Assembly: GCA_020633435.1 (NCBI GenBank)
Contig: JACKDP010000007.1
Span: 372,001-436,000, forward strand
Source of the DNA: Myxococcales bacterium
Lineage (GTDB): Bacteria > Myxococcota_A > Bradymonadia > UBA7976 > UBA1532
Length of the DNA: 64,000 nucleotides
Direction of reading: 5' to 3'
Positions within the stretch are counted from its first letter, which is position 1. Each line of letters opens with the position of its first letter. The notes beneath the pieces are model-generated. The model made no database searches. It worked only from the letters and a program-made list of their open reading frames with translations, and was not told the DNA's origin. Below are positions 43,190 through 51,981 of this stretch, in pieces. The position numbers and the translations under genes are program-made.

Positions 43190-45148
43190 TCAGCGGGAGG
43201 CCGCCGACGGATAGAGGCGCAGGCCCTGGTGGACGCGGCCCCCCGCCGCGCGGGCGAGGCGAGACGGCCCGGCCCACATGGCGCCCGCCCAGGGCTGGTC
43301 CTGGGCGCTCACGAGGTAGAGCGCGTCCGGGTCGGCGGGGCCCAGGGCGCACGGCCCGAGGCAGTGGAGGGGAGCGGGGGGATCCTTGGGGGCGCGGCGC
43401 AGGCGCAGGGCGGGGAGGGGGCCGTCCGGCTCCAGCCACACCTGCCCCGCCCGGCTCACCAGGCGAAACGGCGGGGGCACAGTGCCCTTCTCGCAGCGAG
43501 CCCGCTCGTCGACCTCCCACGGGAAGCCCCGGTCGTCGGCCAGGGCCTGCGCGGCGTTGGCGCCCTCGATGCACCCCAGCAGGTTGAGGATGTCGGCCAG
43601 GTCGACGCCCCGCGGGCCCACGTCCACCAGCTCGCCCGCGCCGATCACGTCCACGAGCAGCGAGAACATGCCCGCCGTGCCGAGGGCCAGGGTGTCGAAC
43701 GGCTCGGCGGCGTCGTCGGCGTCGTGGGCGTCCCAGAGGATGCCACCGACGATCTCTTCGCGCAGGGCGCCATCGGGCCGGCCCGTCGTCGTGCCGGCGA
43801 GCTCGGGCAGGGTGTCGCCGTTGACGGTGACGGCCTCGAGATCGACGGCGCGGATGCTGTCGATGAAAGTGTCGATGATCAAAGGACTTTCGTCGATCAT
43901 CGCGGCGAAGAAGTAGGCGACGCCCTCGCCGTACGCCAGCGCCGGGGACACCTGCAGGTCGCGGTGGGTGCCGCCGGGCGAGCTGTCGGCCGAGAAGTGA
44001 TCCACGAACCAATGACCAAGTTCGTGTAATATGATGGCATCATCGAACTCATCGGGATCGGCGAAGCCACCGCCCAGCCGAATGACATCGCGGCTGTAGC
44101 AGGAGCCGCAGTCCCAGGGCACGCCGGGCTGCCAGCGGTAGGCGAGGCGGGCGGTCGCGTCGGGGACGTGGTCGTTGATGGCCAGGAAGGCGCGGCGGGC
44201 CACGTTGGCGATGTGGAAGGCCGCCCCCACCCCCGAGCCGGCGGCGTGGAGGTCGACGCCAGCGCCCCCGGCCGCGGGCAGGTCGGCGCTCTCGACGGCG
44301 TAGATGGACCCCGTCTCGGCGTCGCGGATCTCCACGGCCAGGCCCGCCACCTGGGCCGCGGCCCGGGCGCGGACGCGGTGGGCGCCGGGCTGGGCGACGC
44401 CGGCGAGGGCGTAGCGGCCGTCGGCGTCGGTCAGGCCGCGAGCGACCGCGGCGCCGTCGGCCACCCGCACGAGCTCCACCTCGACGCCGGCGGCGGGGAC
44501 GACGCGCTCCTCGCCGGTGAAGCCGTCGGGCCCCAGGGGGCGGTCGATGGCCGTGACGCGCCCCTCGGCCCCGATGGGCGCGGCGTCGGCCGGATCGAGG
44601 GCCCGGCCGAGCAGGCGGTAGGGGCCGGTGGCGCCGCGGAAGCCGTAGAGCTCGATGAGCAGCACCCGGTCGGCCGCGGCCGGGGCCACGGCGACGCGCT
44701 CGACGTCGGCGGCCGTCGCGGACTCGCCCAGCAGGGCGCGGTCGGCGGCGTCATAGACCGAGAGCTCCAGGTCGCCGGTCTGGTGGCGGAAACTCAGGGT
44801 GACGCTGGCGTCGAAGCCGGCCGGCACGGCGAGGGCGTAGAAGGCCGCGCGGTCCCGGCAGATCTGGCCCGTCACCTCGACGTCCGGGAAGAGCGCCACG
44901 GCGGCCTCCGGGTCGCTGGCGCCGCAGGGGCCCGGGCCATCGGGCGGGGCGGCGTCCGGCTCGGCGGCGTCCGCCGACGGGGCGGCGTCCACCTCGGCGG
45001 CGTCCGCAGGGGCGGCGTCGTCGGGGGCCGCGTCGTCCAGCCGGGCGTCAGCGTCGGCGTCGCCGGGCCCGGCGTCCGCCTCCCGGGCGGGGCCACGGTC
45101 CGCGTCGCAGGCGGCGAGGAGGAGCAGGGGCAGGAGCAGGCGTCGCAT
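43190..45148 (-). CDS. Putative zinc metalloprotease lipoprotein (652 aa)
   Basis: A lipoprotein signal (lipobox LLAAC) is followed by a 50-residue Asp/Ala linker. A PPC-like domain covers about 80-190 (RDRAAFYALAVPAGFDASV) and a carboxypeptidase-regulatory-like beta domain about 195-290 (GLTDADGRYALAGVAQPG). The catalytic region has HELGH (His375, Glu376, His379), a gluzincin/metzincin-type zinc site, with a possible third ligand near GEGVAYFF about 30 residues on. The Cys-rich C-terminal part is unknown. Around the active site the codons ATA and TTA appear side by side, rare in this genome. It probably acts outside the inner membrane; the substrate is unknown. Confidence 0.78.
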   Translation of the reverse strand: MRRLLLPLLLLAACDADRGPAREADAGPGDADADARLDDAAPDDAAPADAAEVDAAPSADAAEPDAAPPDGPGPCGASDPEAAVALFPDVEVTGQICRDRAAFYALAVPAGFDASVTLSFRHQTGDLELSVYDAADRALLGESATAADVERVAVAPAAADRVLLIELYGFRGATGPYRLLGRALDPADAAPIGAEGRVTAIDRPLGPDGFTGEERVVPAAGVEVELVRVADGAAVARGLTDADGRYALAGVAQPGAHRVRARAAAQVAGLAVEIRDAETGSIYAVESADLPAAGGAGVDLHAAGSGVGAAFHIANVARRAFLAINDHVPDATARLAYRWQPGVPWDCGSCYSRDVIRLGGGFADPDEFDDAIILHELGHWFVDHFSADSSPGGTHRDLQVSPALAYGEGVAYFFAAMIDESPLIIDTFIDSIRAVDLEAVTVNGDTLPELAGTTTGRPDGALREEIVGGILWDAHDADDAAEPFDTLALGTAGMFSLLVDVIGAGELVDVGPRGVDLADILNLLGCIEGANAAQALADDRGFPWEVDERARCEKGTVPPPFRLVSRAGQVWLEPDGPLPALRLRRAPKDPPAPLHCLGPCALGPADPDALYLVSAQDQPWAGAMWAGPSRLARAAGGRVHQGLRLYPSAASR

Positions 45149-45209
45149 CGCGGGACCATACCGCAAGGGCGCTTGCCAGTGCCCGAAGCTCTCCCCTATC
45201 CTCCCGGCC

Positions 45210-45650
45210 ATGCGACGATTCCTCTGCCTGTCCGCCCTGTTGCTCCCCCTCGCCGCCTGCGACGAGGAGGCCAAGCCCGACCCCGTGGCCCCGGAGGTGA
45301 CGCGGGCGCTGGTGGAGTGCCGTCCGGTCGACGGCATCTACACCCTCAGCGTCATCGACTTCACGGTGCTCGACCTCGACGGCGCCGACGACCTGGAGGA
45401 CGACCCCATCGTCCTCGTGGAGGCGACCCGCATCCCCATGGAGCGCGAGGTCCTCGCCTGGGACGCCAGCCGCACCGAGAAGTGCCGCGCGGAAGCCTGC
45501 GAGGTCCGCTACCGCTGGGAGTACCAGCGCGGCGAGACGGATCAGATCTTCTGCGGCGAGGCCGACGCCCTGGTGCTGTCGGCCCGCGTCGACGTGCAGG
45601 ACAAGCGCGGCCTCGTGAGCCGCAAGCTCGTCAACGCCACCCCCCTCTGA
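45210..45650 (+). CDS. Small lipoprotein (146 aa)
   Basis: ATG 45210 begins a lipoprotein signal (MRRFLCLSALLLPLAACDEE). The mature part is beta-rich, with four cysteines (CRPVDG, KCRAEAC, IFCGEADA) that could make two disulfides. In overall pattern it resembles the lipoprotein at 42655-43149: a strand-rich domain ending in a VLSARVDVQ strand. No known family. It is divergent from the zinc-protease gene across 61 bp and convergent with the fructosamine-kinase-like gene. Confidence 0.7.
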   Translation: MRRFLCLSALLLPLAACDEEAKPDPVAPEVTRALVECRPVDGIYTLSVIDFTVLDLDGADDLEDDPIVLVEATRIPMEREVLAWDASRTEKCRAEACEVRYRWEYQRGETDQIFCGEADALVLSARVDVQDKRGLVSRKLVNATPL

Positions 45651-45662
45651 GCCGGTCGTGGC

Positions 45663-46496
45663 TCAGGCCACGTAGCGCCGCAGGATGGCGTCGACCTCGG
45701 CGCCGTAATGCCCCCCGAACAGCCGCGCGTGCACCAGCAGCGGGTAGAGCTGGTAGAGCGGCGCTCGATCCCGGAAGAAGCCGGGCTCCAGGGGCCGGAG
45801 CGCCTGGTAGGCGTCGAAGAACGGCCGCCCGAAGCTGTTGAAAAGCATGATGAAAGCCAGCTCGACCTCCGCGTGGCCGTAGCTGATCGCGGGGTCGAGG
45901 AAGGCGGTGATGCGACCCCCGCGGGCCAGCACGTTCGTCGTCCAGACGTCGCCGTGCAGCAGCGCGGGGGGGCCGGGCGCGAGGAGCGCGGGCAGCCGGG
46001 GCAGCAGGCGGTCCAGGCGGGCGCGGGCCTGGGGGCTCAAGCGGCCGGCGCGCGCCGCCGGATCCGCCATGGCCAGCAGGCGGTGCTCGCCATAGAACCG
46101 CGGCCAGTCGGCCATCGGCGGGTTGGGCAGCGGCAGGCCCGCGATCAGGGTGGCGGACGCGTAGCCATGCGTCGGGGCCGTGTGGGCGTGCAGGGCGGCC
46201 AGCAGCTCGGCGGCGTGGCGCTCGGCGGCCGCGTCGAAGCGGCTCTCCCCGGGCATGAAGGCCAGGAGGAGCAGGTCGGGGGCGGCGTGCACGACCGGGG
46301 GGACGGGCAGGCCCGCGGCGGCCAGGTCGGCCAGCATCCGCCCCTCGACGTCGAGGCCCGCGCTGCCCGCCTTCACGACCAGGACGCGGCCATCGGCCAG
46401 GTCCACGCGGCTCACCGCGGCGATGCAGCCGCCGTGCAGCGGCGCCACGCGGGCCACGGCCGCGCCCGTCAACGCCGCGACGCGGGCGGCGTCCAC
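45663..46496 (-). CDS. Fructosamine-kinase-family protein (277 aa)
   Basis: The start is GTG 46496, two bases after the stop of the VWA gene. The kinase-like fold of the fructosamine kinase/APH group is shown by LVVKAG (ATP-binding Lys) near residue 43, the catalytic loop LLHGDVWTTNVL near 180, and the metal-binding FLDPAISYGHAEVELAF after it. Family members phosphorylate ketosamines on glycated proteins, which then break down (protein deglycation). The length (277 aa) is normal. It is the third gene of a tight leftward run after the TolQ-like and VWA genes, but a functional tie to them is not evident. Confidence 0.88.
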   Translation of the reverse strand: MDAARVAALTGAAVARVAPLHGGCIAAVSRVDLADGRVLVVKAGSAGLDVEGRMLADLAAAGLPVPPVVHAAPDLLLLAFMPGESRFDAAAERHAAELLAALHAHTAPTHGYASATLIAGLPLPNPPMADWPRFYGEHRLLAMADPAARAGRLSPQARARLDRLLPRLPALLAPGPPALLHGDVWTTNVLARGGRITAFLDPAISYGHAEVELAFIMLFNSFGRPFFDAYQALRPLEPGFFRDRAPLYQLYPLLVHARLFGGHYGAEVDAILRRYVA

Positions 46497-46498
46497 GC

Positions 46499-47629
46499 TC
46501 AGGGCTCGACCGGGGGCTCGGGCTCGGCGGGGGCCCCGCCGGCCTCGACGGCCTGCTTCAAGGCGTCGAGGGGCGTCTCGGTGCGGGAGCGGAAGGCGGC
46601 GCGCAGGACCTCGGTGAGCAGGGCGTCGGCGTTGGCGCCCTTCACGTGCAGGCCGCGGCCCTCCTTGGCGATGCGGGCGTGCAGCGGCAGCACCTCGTCC
46701 TTGTAGTGCTTGCGCAGGCGCTCCATGCCGCGCTCGCGGAACCCCTTGGGTTCATTGGACAACATGTAGATGCGGCCCCCCTCCTTCGCGAAGCGGGCCG
46801 CGGCCTGGGAGCACTCGTCCTTCGGCTCCTGGGCCCCGGCGTCGGAGACCACGATCATCAGCTTGATGGCCTCGGGCCGCCAGCTCGCGTCCACGGCGGC
46901 CGAGATGCCGCCGCAGAGCCACTCGGGCAGGTCGTCGTCGGCCTCGGTGCTGGTGGCCTCGATGCCCTGGAGGAACTTCGCCAGGGCGCGCTCGTCGCTG
47001 GTGAGGCTGTGGGACTCGAGCCGCAGGCGGGCCGGCTCGCGCTTGTCGCGGAAGACCACGACGCCGACGCGAGCCGTCGGGCTGACGACGCGCAGGGCCT
47101 GGACGGTGCTGATGAGGTTGTGCCGGGTGGCGTCCAGGCTCGGCAGCATCGAGCGCGTGCCATCCACCACCATCACCACGTCGACGGGGCTCGCGGTGCG
47201 CGGGTCGAGCTCCTGGGCCGCGGTGCGGGCGGCGTCGTGCAGGCCGCGGTAGCGCTGGCTGGCCTCGGCCTCGGCGGCCCGGGAGCGCTCCAGCTCGCTG
47301 GTGGTGCCGGCCAGGCGCGTCTCGAGCTCCTGGATGCGCTGCATGGCCTCGGCGTGGGCCTTCTGCTCGGCGGAGAGCGTCTGCTCGATGGCCGTGCGCT
47401 GCCCCCGCTCGTCGCGCCGGGCCTCCTCGGCCTGGCGCCGCCCCTCGGCCTGGGCCTCCAGGCGGACGCGGGTGGCGGCGTGCTCGGTGAGCTCGTCGTT
47501 GAGCGTCCGCTTGATGAGGAGCATGGCGGCCAGGAAGAGGAGCAGCACGCACCCGAGGGCCGTCGTGAGCACGTCCGCCAGGGAGAGGCCGAAGCTCTCG
47601 CCCTGGGGCTGGAGCCGGCGGCGCCTCAC
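46499..47629 (-). CDS. Membrane-anchored coiled-coil VWA protein (376 aa)
   Basis: GTG 47629 overlaps the stop of the TolQ-like gene (GTGA). A short basic N-terminus precedes one transmembrane helix (about 15-39) with an acidic residue at its start (Asp19 in LSLADVLTTALGC), as in ExbD/TolR/MotB proteins where such an Asp carries protons. A Glu/Arg/Ala-rich coiled coil covers about 45-130. Residues 145-330 are a von Willebrand A domain with a MIDAS-like DVVMVVDGTRSM and later VVSDAGAQ. No OmpA domain is present. Predicted topology is helix in the inner membrane and VWA in the periplasm. With its neighbour it looks like a proton-channel stator whose peptidoglycan-binding end is replaced by VWA. 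Confidence 0.82.
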   Translation of the reverse strand: MRRRRLQPQGESFGLSLADVLTTALGCVLLLFLAAMLLIKRTLNDELTEHAATRVRLEAQAEGRRQAEEARRDERGQRTAIEQTLSAEQKAHAEAMQRIQELETRLAGTTSELERSRAAEAEASQRYRGLHDAARTAAQELDPRTASPVDVVMVVDGTRSMLPSLDATRHNLISTVQALRVVSPTARVGVVVFRDKREPARLRLESHSLTSDERALAKFLQGIEATSTEADDDLPEWLCGGISAAVDASWRPEAIKLMIVVSDAGAQEPKDECSQAAARFAKEGGRIYMLSNEPKGFRERGMERLRKHYKDEVLPLHARIAKEGRGLHVKGANADALLTEVLRAAFRSRTETPLDALKQAVEAGGAPAEPEPPVEP

Positions 47630-48699
47630 CGGGGCGGCTCCGGGCGGCCGCCGCCGCGGGAGATGACGATGGGCCGGTCGCCCTGGGAGCGCAGCTCCTC
47701 GAGCTGCATCACGATCTGGGGCATGGCCTGGCGGGCCGCGCGGGCCGAGTCGGTGATCTCGGCGAGGGAGCCGGCCACGTTGGGCATCGTCTTGAGCTGG
47801 CCGGTGATGGACACCAGGGCCAGGTCGATCTCCTTGAGGCTGCCCTCGATGCGCTCGACCGTGCGGCTGTAGCGGTCCAGGGCGGCCTCGGCGGGGGTCT
47901 GCTGGGCCAGGCCGGCCAGATCGAGGCTGCGCACGAGGCCCGTGCCCAGGGTGCGGTCGATGTGCTCCAGGATGCGGCGGTCACGGCCAGCGAGGCCCAC
48001 CTCGATGAGCTTGAGCGGCACGACGAGGACGAGGGCCAGCAGGGTGGTGTCGAAGGCGGTGGCCAGCCCGGCGACGGACGGGGCGAGGGCGCTCAGGTCG
48101 TTGCGCACCTGGCCCAGCACGCCGTCGAAGGCCTGGATGGCGGCGGCCATGCCCACGACGGTGCCGAGGAAGCCGGAGAGCGGCAGCAGCCACATCACGG
48201 CGTTCAGGGACCGGTAGTCGTCCTCCACGCGGTCATAGGCGCGGTTGATGGCCTGGTTGGCCACCTTGAGGACCTCGTCGCGGGCGGGGCGGTTGCCGCG
48301 GAAGTAGGCCAGCACGTCCTGCAGGACGGGCGCGGCCAGGCTGTCGCCCAGGCCGTCGAGGGAGTCCATCACCGGGGCCACATGGTCGCGCTGCAGGCGG
48401 CCGCCCGAGATGAGCAGCTCGCAGCGCCAGAGGGCCCGCGACTCGCCCGCCTGGACGATGAAGCGGCGCAGGGCGTGGCCCGTGCCCCAGAAGAAGAGCG
48501 TCAGGGTGAGGGGCTGCGTCCAGCCGCGGGCCAGCAGCAGCTCGTGGGCGCGGGAGTCGGCCGGGAGCAGGCTGGCGACGAAGAGGGTGACCGCCGTGCC
48601 GACGAGGGCCACGAGGACGGGGAGGAGGCGCGTCCACGCGCCCAGCAAGCGCGCCGCCGTGCGCGGGGCGTCCACCTGATACTGCGGTGACGTGTCCAA
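47626..48699 (-). CDS. MotA/TolQ/ExbB-type proton channel protein (357 aa)
   Basis: There is no ATG near the true start. TTG 48699 is chosen because GAGG lies 8-9 bases upstream and the sequence becomes protein-like there (LDTSPQYQVDAPR). Four hydrophobic helices are seen: about 20-42, 50-72, 170-195 and 215-240. The conserved core LLPLSGFLGTVVGM...APSVAGLATAFDTTLLAL is the ExbB/TolQ/MotA signature. The C-terminal 90 residues form a helical cytosolic tail (LDRYSRTVERIEGSLKEID). By family it forms the ring of an ion-driven complex with the single-helix partner encoded next. The GTGA overlap implies a fixed ratio. Confidence 0.85.
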   Translation of the reverse strand: MDTSPQYQVDAPRTAARLLGAWTRLLPVLVALVGTAVTLFVASLLPADSRAHELLLARGWTQPLTLTLFFWGTGHALRRFIVQAGESRALWRCELLISGGRLQRDHVAPVMDSLDGLGDSLAAPVLQDVLAYFRGNRPARDEVLKVANQAINRAYDRVEDDYRSLNAVMWLLPLSGFLGTVVGMAAAIQAFDGVLGQVRNDLSALAPSVAGLATAFDTTLLALVLVVPLKLIEVGLAGRDRRILEHIDRTLGTGLVRSLDLAGLAQQTPAEAALDRYSRTVERIEGSLKEIDLALVSITGQLKTMPNVAGSLAEITDSARAARQAMPQIVMQLEELRSQGDRPIVISRGGGRPEPPR

Positions 48700-48881
48700 C
48701 GGTGAGTCCTCAGCCAGGCCATGCCTCGGGCCGAGGTATAACCGAAGGTGTGGCCGATGTATTTGTTTCGGCGTGCATTTTTTCCAGGCGGCCCGGGGCG
48801 TGGGCGACCCCGCGGCGCCCTGGTTCTGGAAAATGGGCAACCGGGGGACGGCGCGCTAAGCTGCGCGCCGGAGGTGTGCGC

Positions 48882-50417
48882 GTGCTGAACCGGATACTGC
48901 GACTCGAGGGGGAGGTCCGGGAGAACCCGGATGATTTCGAGCTGTGGTGCGCGCTGGCAGACGCCCGCATCGCGGTGGGCCAGCACGACGCGGCGGTGGA
49001 GGCGCTGGAGACGGCGGAGCGGTGCGCGGCGGCCGACGTCAGCGAGCACGTCCGCCTGGGCGCGCTGCTGCAGCGGGCCGGCATGCTCGATCGCGCCCGC
49101 AAGACGTTCGTCCAGGCGTGCCGGCTGGAGCCGTCGTCGTCGGCGGCCCAGGGCCACCTCGGCGCCTGCCTGGTGGCGCTGGGCGAGGTGGCGGCGGGCG
49201 CGAGCTGCCTGTCGGCGGCGGCCTGGCTGGCCCCGGACGACGTGGGCGTGCGCGCCGCGCTGGGCAAGGCCCTGGTGCGCCTGTCGCGGCCCGACGAGGC
49301 CCGCGGCCACCTGGAGCACGCGGTGGCCATGGCCCCCGGGCACCCCGAGGCCGCCTGCCACCTGGCCGAGCTCTACCGCGAGGACGGCGAGCCCGCCCGA
49401 GCGCGGGCGGTGCTCGAGCCCGCCTGCGCCGCCCACCCCCACCACCGGCCCGCCGCGCTGGCGCTGGCGGATCTCTGGCTGATGGAGGGCAACAGCGAGC
49501 GGGCCGTGGAGGTCCTGCGCTCCCTCGCCGCCCACCACGAGGAGGATCCCGCGGTGCTCACGGCCCTGGGCCGCGCGCAGCGGCTGGCCGAGCACCGCGC
49601 GTCCGCGCGGGCCACGCTCACGCGGGCGGCGGCCCTGCCCGACGCGGACAGCGCGCCCCTGGTGGAGCGGGCGCTGCTCGAGCAGCAGGCGGGCCGGCTG
49701 TCGGAGGCCGTGGACGCGCTGCGCGAGGCCGTCACCCGCGATCCTCGCGACCCCAGCGCCCACCGGGCCCTCGGCGAGGCGCTGCACCAGGCGGGCGACT
49801 CCGACGCCGCCATCTCGACCCTCGCCCGGGCGGCCATCATCGCGCCGGACGACCCCGAGGTCCGCCACTCCATCTCGCGGGTGGTGCAGGTGGCCGACGA
49901 TCCCGGCCTCGACGGCGACAGCCAGCGGCCGGAGCGCGTCGACCTGAGCGGCAACGTCCACAAGTTCGGCATGGACAAGCTGCTGCAGTTCCTGGCGGAG
50001 CAGCGGCGGACCGGGGTGCTGCGGGTGCTCTCGGCGGAGTCCGGGGGCGAGCTGGTGTTCGTGCACGGCGCCATCGCCGGGGCGTCGACGAGCCGGTCGC
50101 CGCGTCTGGGCCAGCTGCTGGTGCAGTCGGGCCTGATGGACGAGAACACCCTCGACGCGCTGGTGGCCGAGCAGCACGCCACGCGCAACCCCCGGCCCCT
50201 CGGCGTCCTCGTCGTCGAGCGCCACCTGCTGGCCGCCGATCAGGTGCGCCCCATCCTGGAGAAGCAGGTGCTGGCCGCGCTGGCCGAGATGCTGAGCTGG
50301 ACGGACGGCAAGTTCGCCTTCTACACGATGGCCCTGGAGGGCCTGCCGTCCGCCCTCGGCATCGAGCCGGAGTACCTGCTGGAGGCCGCCCGGGCCGAGC
50401 GCGACTACCTGCGCTGA
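48882..50417 (+). CDS. TPR protein with C-terminal DUF4388 (PATAN) domain (511 aa)
   Basis: GTG 48882 is chosen: GGAGG ends 7 bases upstream, the right distance, while the GTG at 48876 is too close. Residues 1-340 are about nine TPR units (for example LWCALADARIAVGQHDAAVEAL). Residues 350-511 are a DUF4388/PATAN domain: GNVHKFGMDKLLQFL, RRTGVLRVLSAESGGELVF and LGQLLVQSGLMDENTLDALV. PATAN domains occur in two-component and gliding/pilus regulation in myxobacteria and cyanobacteria. No signal peptide, so cytosolic. Divergent from the TolQ-like gene across 182 bp. Function: likely scaffold in a signalling pathway (inference). Confidence 0.85.
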   Translation: MLNRILRLEGEVRENPDDFELWCALADARIAVGQHDAAVEALETAERCAAADVSEHVRLGALLQRAGMLDRARKTFVQACRLEPSSSAAQGHLGACLVALGEVAAGASCLSAAAWLAPDDVGVRAALGKALVRLSRPDEARGHLEHAVAMAPGHPEAACHLAELYREDGEPARARAVLEPACAAHPHHRPAALALADLWLMEGNSERAVEVLRSLAAHHEEDPAVLTALGRAQRLAEHRASARATLTRAAALPDADSAPLVERALLEQQAGRLSEAVDALREAVTRDPRDPSAHRALGEALHQAGDSDAAISTLARAAIIAPDDPEVRHSISRVVQVADDPGLDGDSQRPERVDLSGNVHKFGMDKLLQFLAEQRRTGVLRVLSAESGGELVFVHGAIAGASTSRSPRLGQLLVQSGLMDENTLDALVAEQHATRNPRPLGVLVVERHLLAADQVRPILEKQVLAALAEMLSWTDGKFAFYTMALEGLPSALGIEPEYLLEAARAERDYLR

Positions 50418-50456
50418 GTCGGTCGCGGGCGGGGAATCTGCAGTAAATTCAAGCAG

Positions 50457-51977
50457 TCAGGGGCCGAGGACCGGGATGCGGGTCGGCCGGCTCTCGGTGC
50501 GGTCGCGCTGCTCCTCCGCGCCGAGGATGGTGACGCGCTGGGGGGCGACGCGCGGCACCCGGGGGCGCCGGACGGCGGCTTCGGTGGAGCCCCCCCGGGA
50601 GGGGCGGCCGATGCCGGGGGTGGGCGGATCGACCGCCGCGAGGGCCGGCGGGGCCTCCGTCGCCAGGGCGGCGTCGGGCGGGGGCGGGGCGGCGTCCGTG
50701 GGGCCCGCGTCCGGGGCGACGGGGGTGGCGTCCTCCGCGACGGCCGCGACGGCGGCGTCGGGGTGGACCGGCGGCGCCGGGGCGCCCGCGTCCGCGACGG
50801 CCGGATCGGCGACCGGGGTGGCGCGCACGGCCTCGACCTCGAGGGCCGGCGCGGGCGACGGCCGGCTGGCGGTCGGGGTGGCGGGCGGCCGCGGGTGCGA
50901 GTCGCCGCTGCCGGGCAGCCAGACCATCAGGGCGGCGCCGCAGACGAGGGCCGTGAGGCCCACGAGCCAGCCGAGCTGGCGACTGGCGGTGGCCTCCTCG
51001 TCCGCCGCGGCGGGCAGCGGCGGGGAGGGGGCCGTGACGGCGACCGTCGGCACCTGGACGACGGGCACCGGCGCCGCGGACGGGGCCTCCAGCGTGAGCG
51101 ACGCCAACGCCTGGCGCATCTCGCGGGCCGACGGGAAGCGGTCGGCCGGGCGCAGGCCGAGGGCGCGGTCGAAGAAGGCCTGGAGGCCCACCGGCCAGGC
51201 CCCCTCGGGCGCCTGGGCCGGCAAGCGGGGGCGCGGCGCGGTGAGGTGGTGCCGCGCGACGCTCTGGGGATCGACGCCGAACGGGGGCGCGCCGGTGCTC
51301 ATATGCCAGAGCAGGGCGCCCGCGCTGTAGAGGTCGGAGGCGGCCACCACGGCGCCGGTGGCCAGGCGCTCGGGGGCCGCGTAGAGCACGGTGTACCAGT
51401 CGAGGGGCCGGCGGCCGCCGCCCAGGATCTCGGCGAGCGGCTGCATGCGCCGCACGCCCACGTCCATGAGCTTCAGGTGCTCGCCCCGCTCCAGGAACAC
51501 CGTCTCGGCGTGCAGGTCGCCATGCACGATGTCGCGCCCGTGGATGTACTCCAGGGCGTCGAGCAGCTCGTCGCCGAGGCGCAGCGTCAGCGCCAGGGGC
51601 AGCGGCCCCTCGGCGAGGGACTCGGCGAGCGTGCGGCCGTCGAGCCACTGCATCACGACGCACGACAGGTGGTCGTCGATGGACGCGTAGCCGCGCAGGG
51701 CCACGATGCGCGGGTGCGACAGGAGGGCCGCCGTCGACCAGGCCGTGGCGTCCTGGGGGCCGCGCAGCAGCTTCAGCGCCACCCGGGCCCCCTGGCTCGT
51801 GGCGGCCTCCCAGATGGTCGAGCTGTCGGGGCCGACGTGCAGCAGGTGCGTCAGGGTGTTGTTGAGGACCTGGGCCCCCGACAGGTTCATGACCAGGCGC
51901 GTGCCGTCGGCCGGGCAGAGACCGGCGGAGGTCTCCCCGTAGTGGATGCGGCAGGTGGGGCAGATCCAGGCGCCCAT
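50457..51977 (-). CDS. Serine/threonine kinase-like membrane protein, atypical active site (506 aa)
   Basis: ATG 51977 has GGAG 8 bases ahead, inside the end of the upstream gene region. An N-terminal zinc ribbon (CPTC at 6-9, CPADG at 21-25) precedes a Hanks-type kinase fold (about 40-300). The ATP-binding Lys69 (VALKLL), catalytic Asp154 and Mg-binding Asp172 (LMDVGV) are kept, but HRDLKPEN is HGDLHAET, so the metal-binding Asn is Thr159, and no glycine-rich loop is seen. The motif APERLATG and the PxxRF-like RPADRFPSA are present. One transmembrane helix (about 330-350) is followed by an Ala/Pro/Asp-rich periplasmic tail. It may be a weak kinase or a pseudokinase. It starts 4 bp after the receptor-like lipoprotein gene. 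Confidence 0.85.
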   Translation of the reverse strand: MGAWICPTCRIHYGETSAGLCPADGTRLVMNLSGAQVLNNTLTHLLHVGPDSSTIWEAATSQGARVALKLLRGPQDATAWSTAALLSHPRIVALRGYASIDDHLSCVVMQWLDGRTLAESLAEGPLPLALTLRLGDELLDALEYIHGRDIVHGDLHAETVFLERGEHLKLMDVGVRRMQPLAEILGGGRRPLDWYTVLYAAPERLATGAVVAASDLYSAGALLWHMSTGAPPFGVDPQSVARHHLTAPRPRLPAQAPEGAWPVGLQAFFDRALGLRPADRFPSAREMRQALASLTLEAPSAAPVPVVQVPTVAVTAPSPPLPAAADEEATASRQLGWLVGLTALVCGAALMVWLPGSGDSHPRPPATPTASRPSPAPALEVEAVRATPVADPAVADAGAPAPPVHPDAAVAAVAEDATPVAPDAGPTDAAPPPPDAALATEAPPALAAVDPPTPGIGRPSRGGSTEAAVRRPRVPRVAPQRVTILGAEEQRDRTESRPTRIPVLGP

Positions 51978-51981
51978 CAGC

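Noticed and set aside
45160..45185. Sigma-54-like TGGCAAG...CTTGC upstream of the zinc-protease gene (minus strand)
   Set aside because: The spacing between GG and GC is 11 bases instead of the obligatory 10.
46499..48699. Calling the TolQ-VWA pair a Zorya defence system
   Set aside because: The second protein lacks the OmpA domain of ZorB, and no ZorC, ZorD or ZorE-like gene is adjacent.
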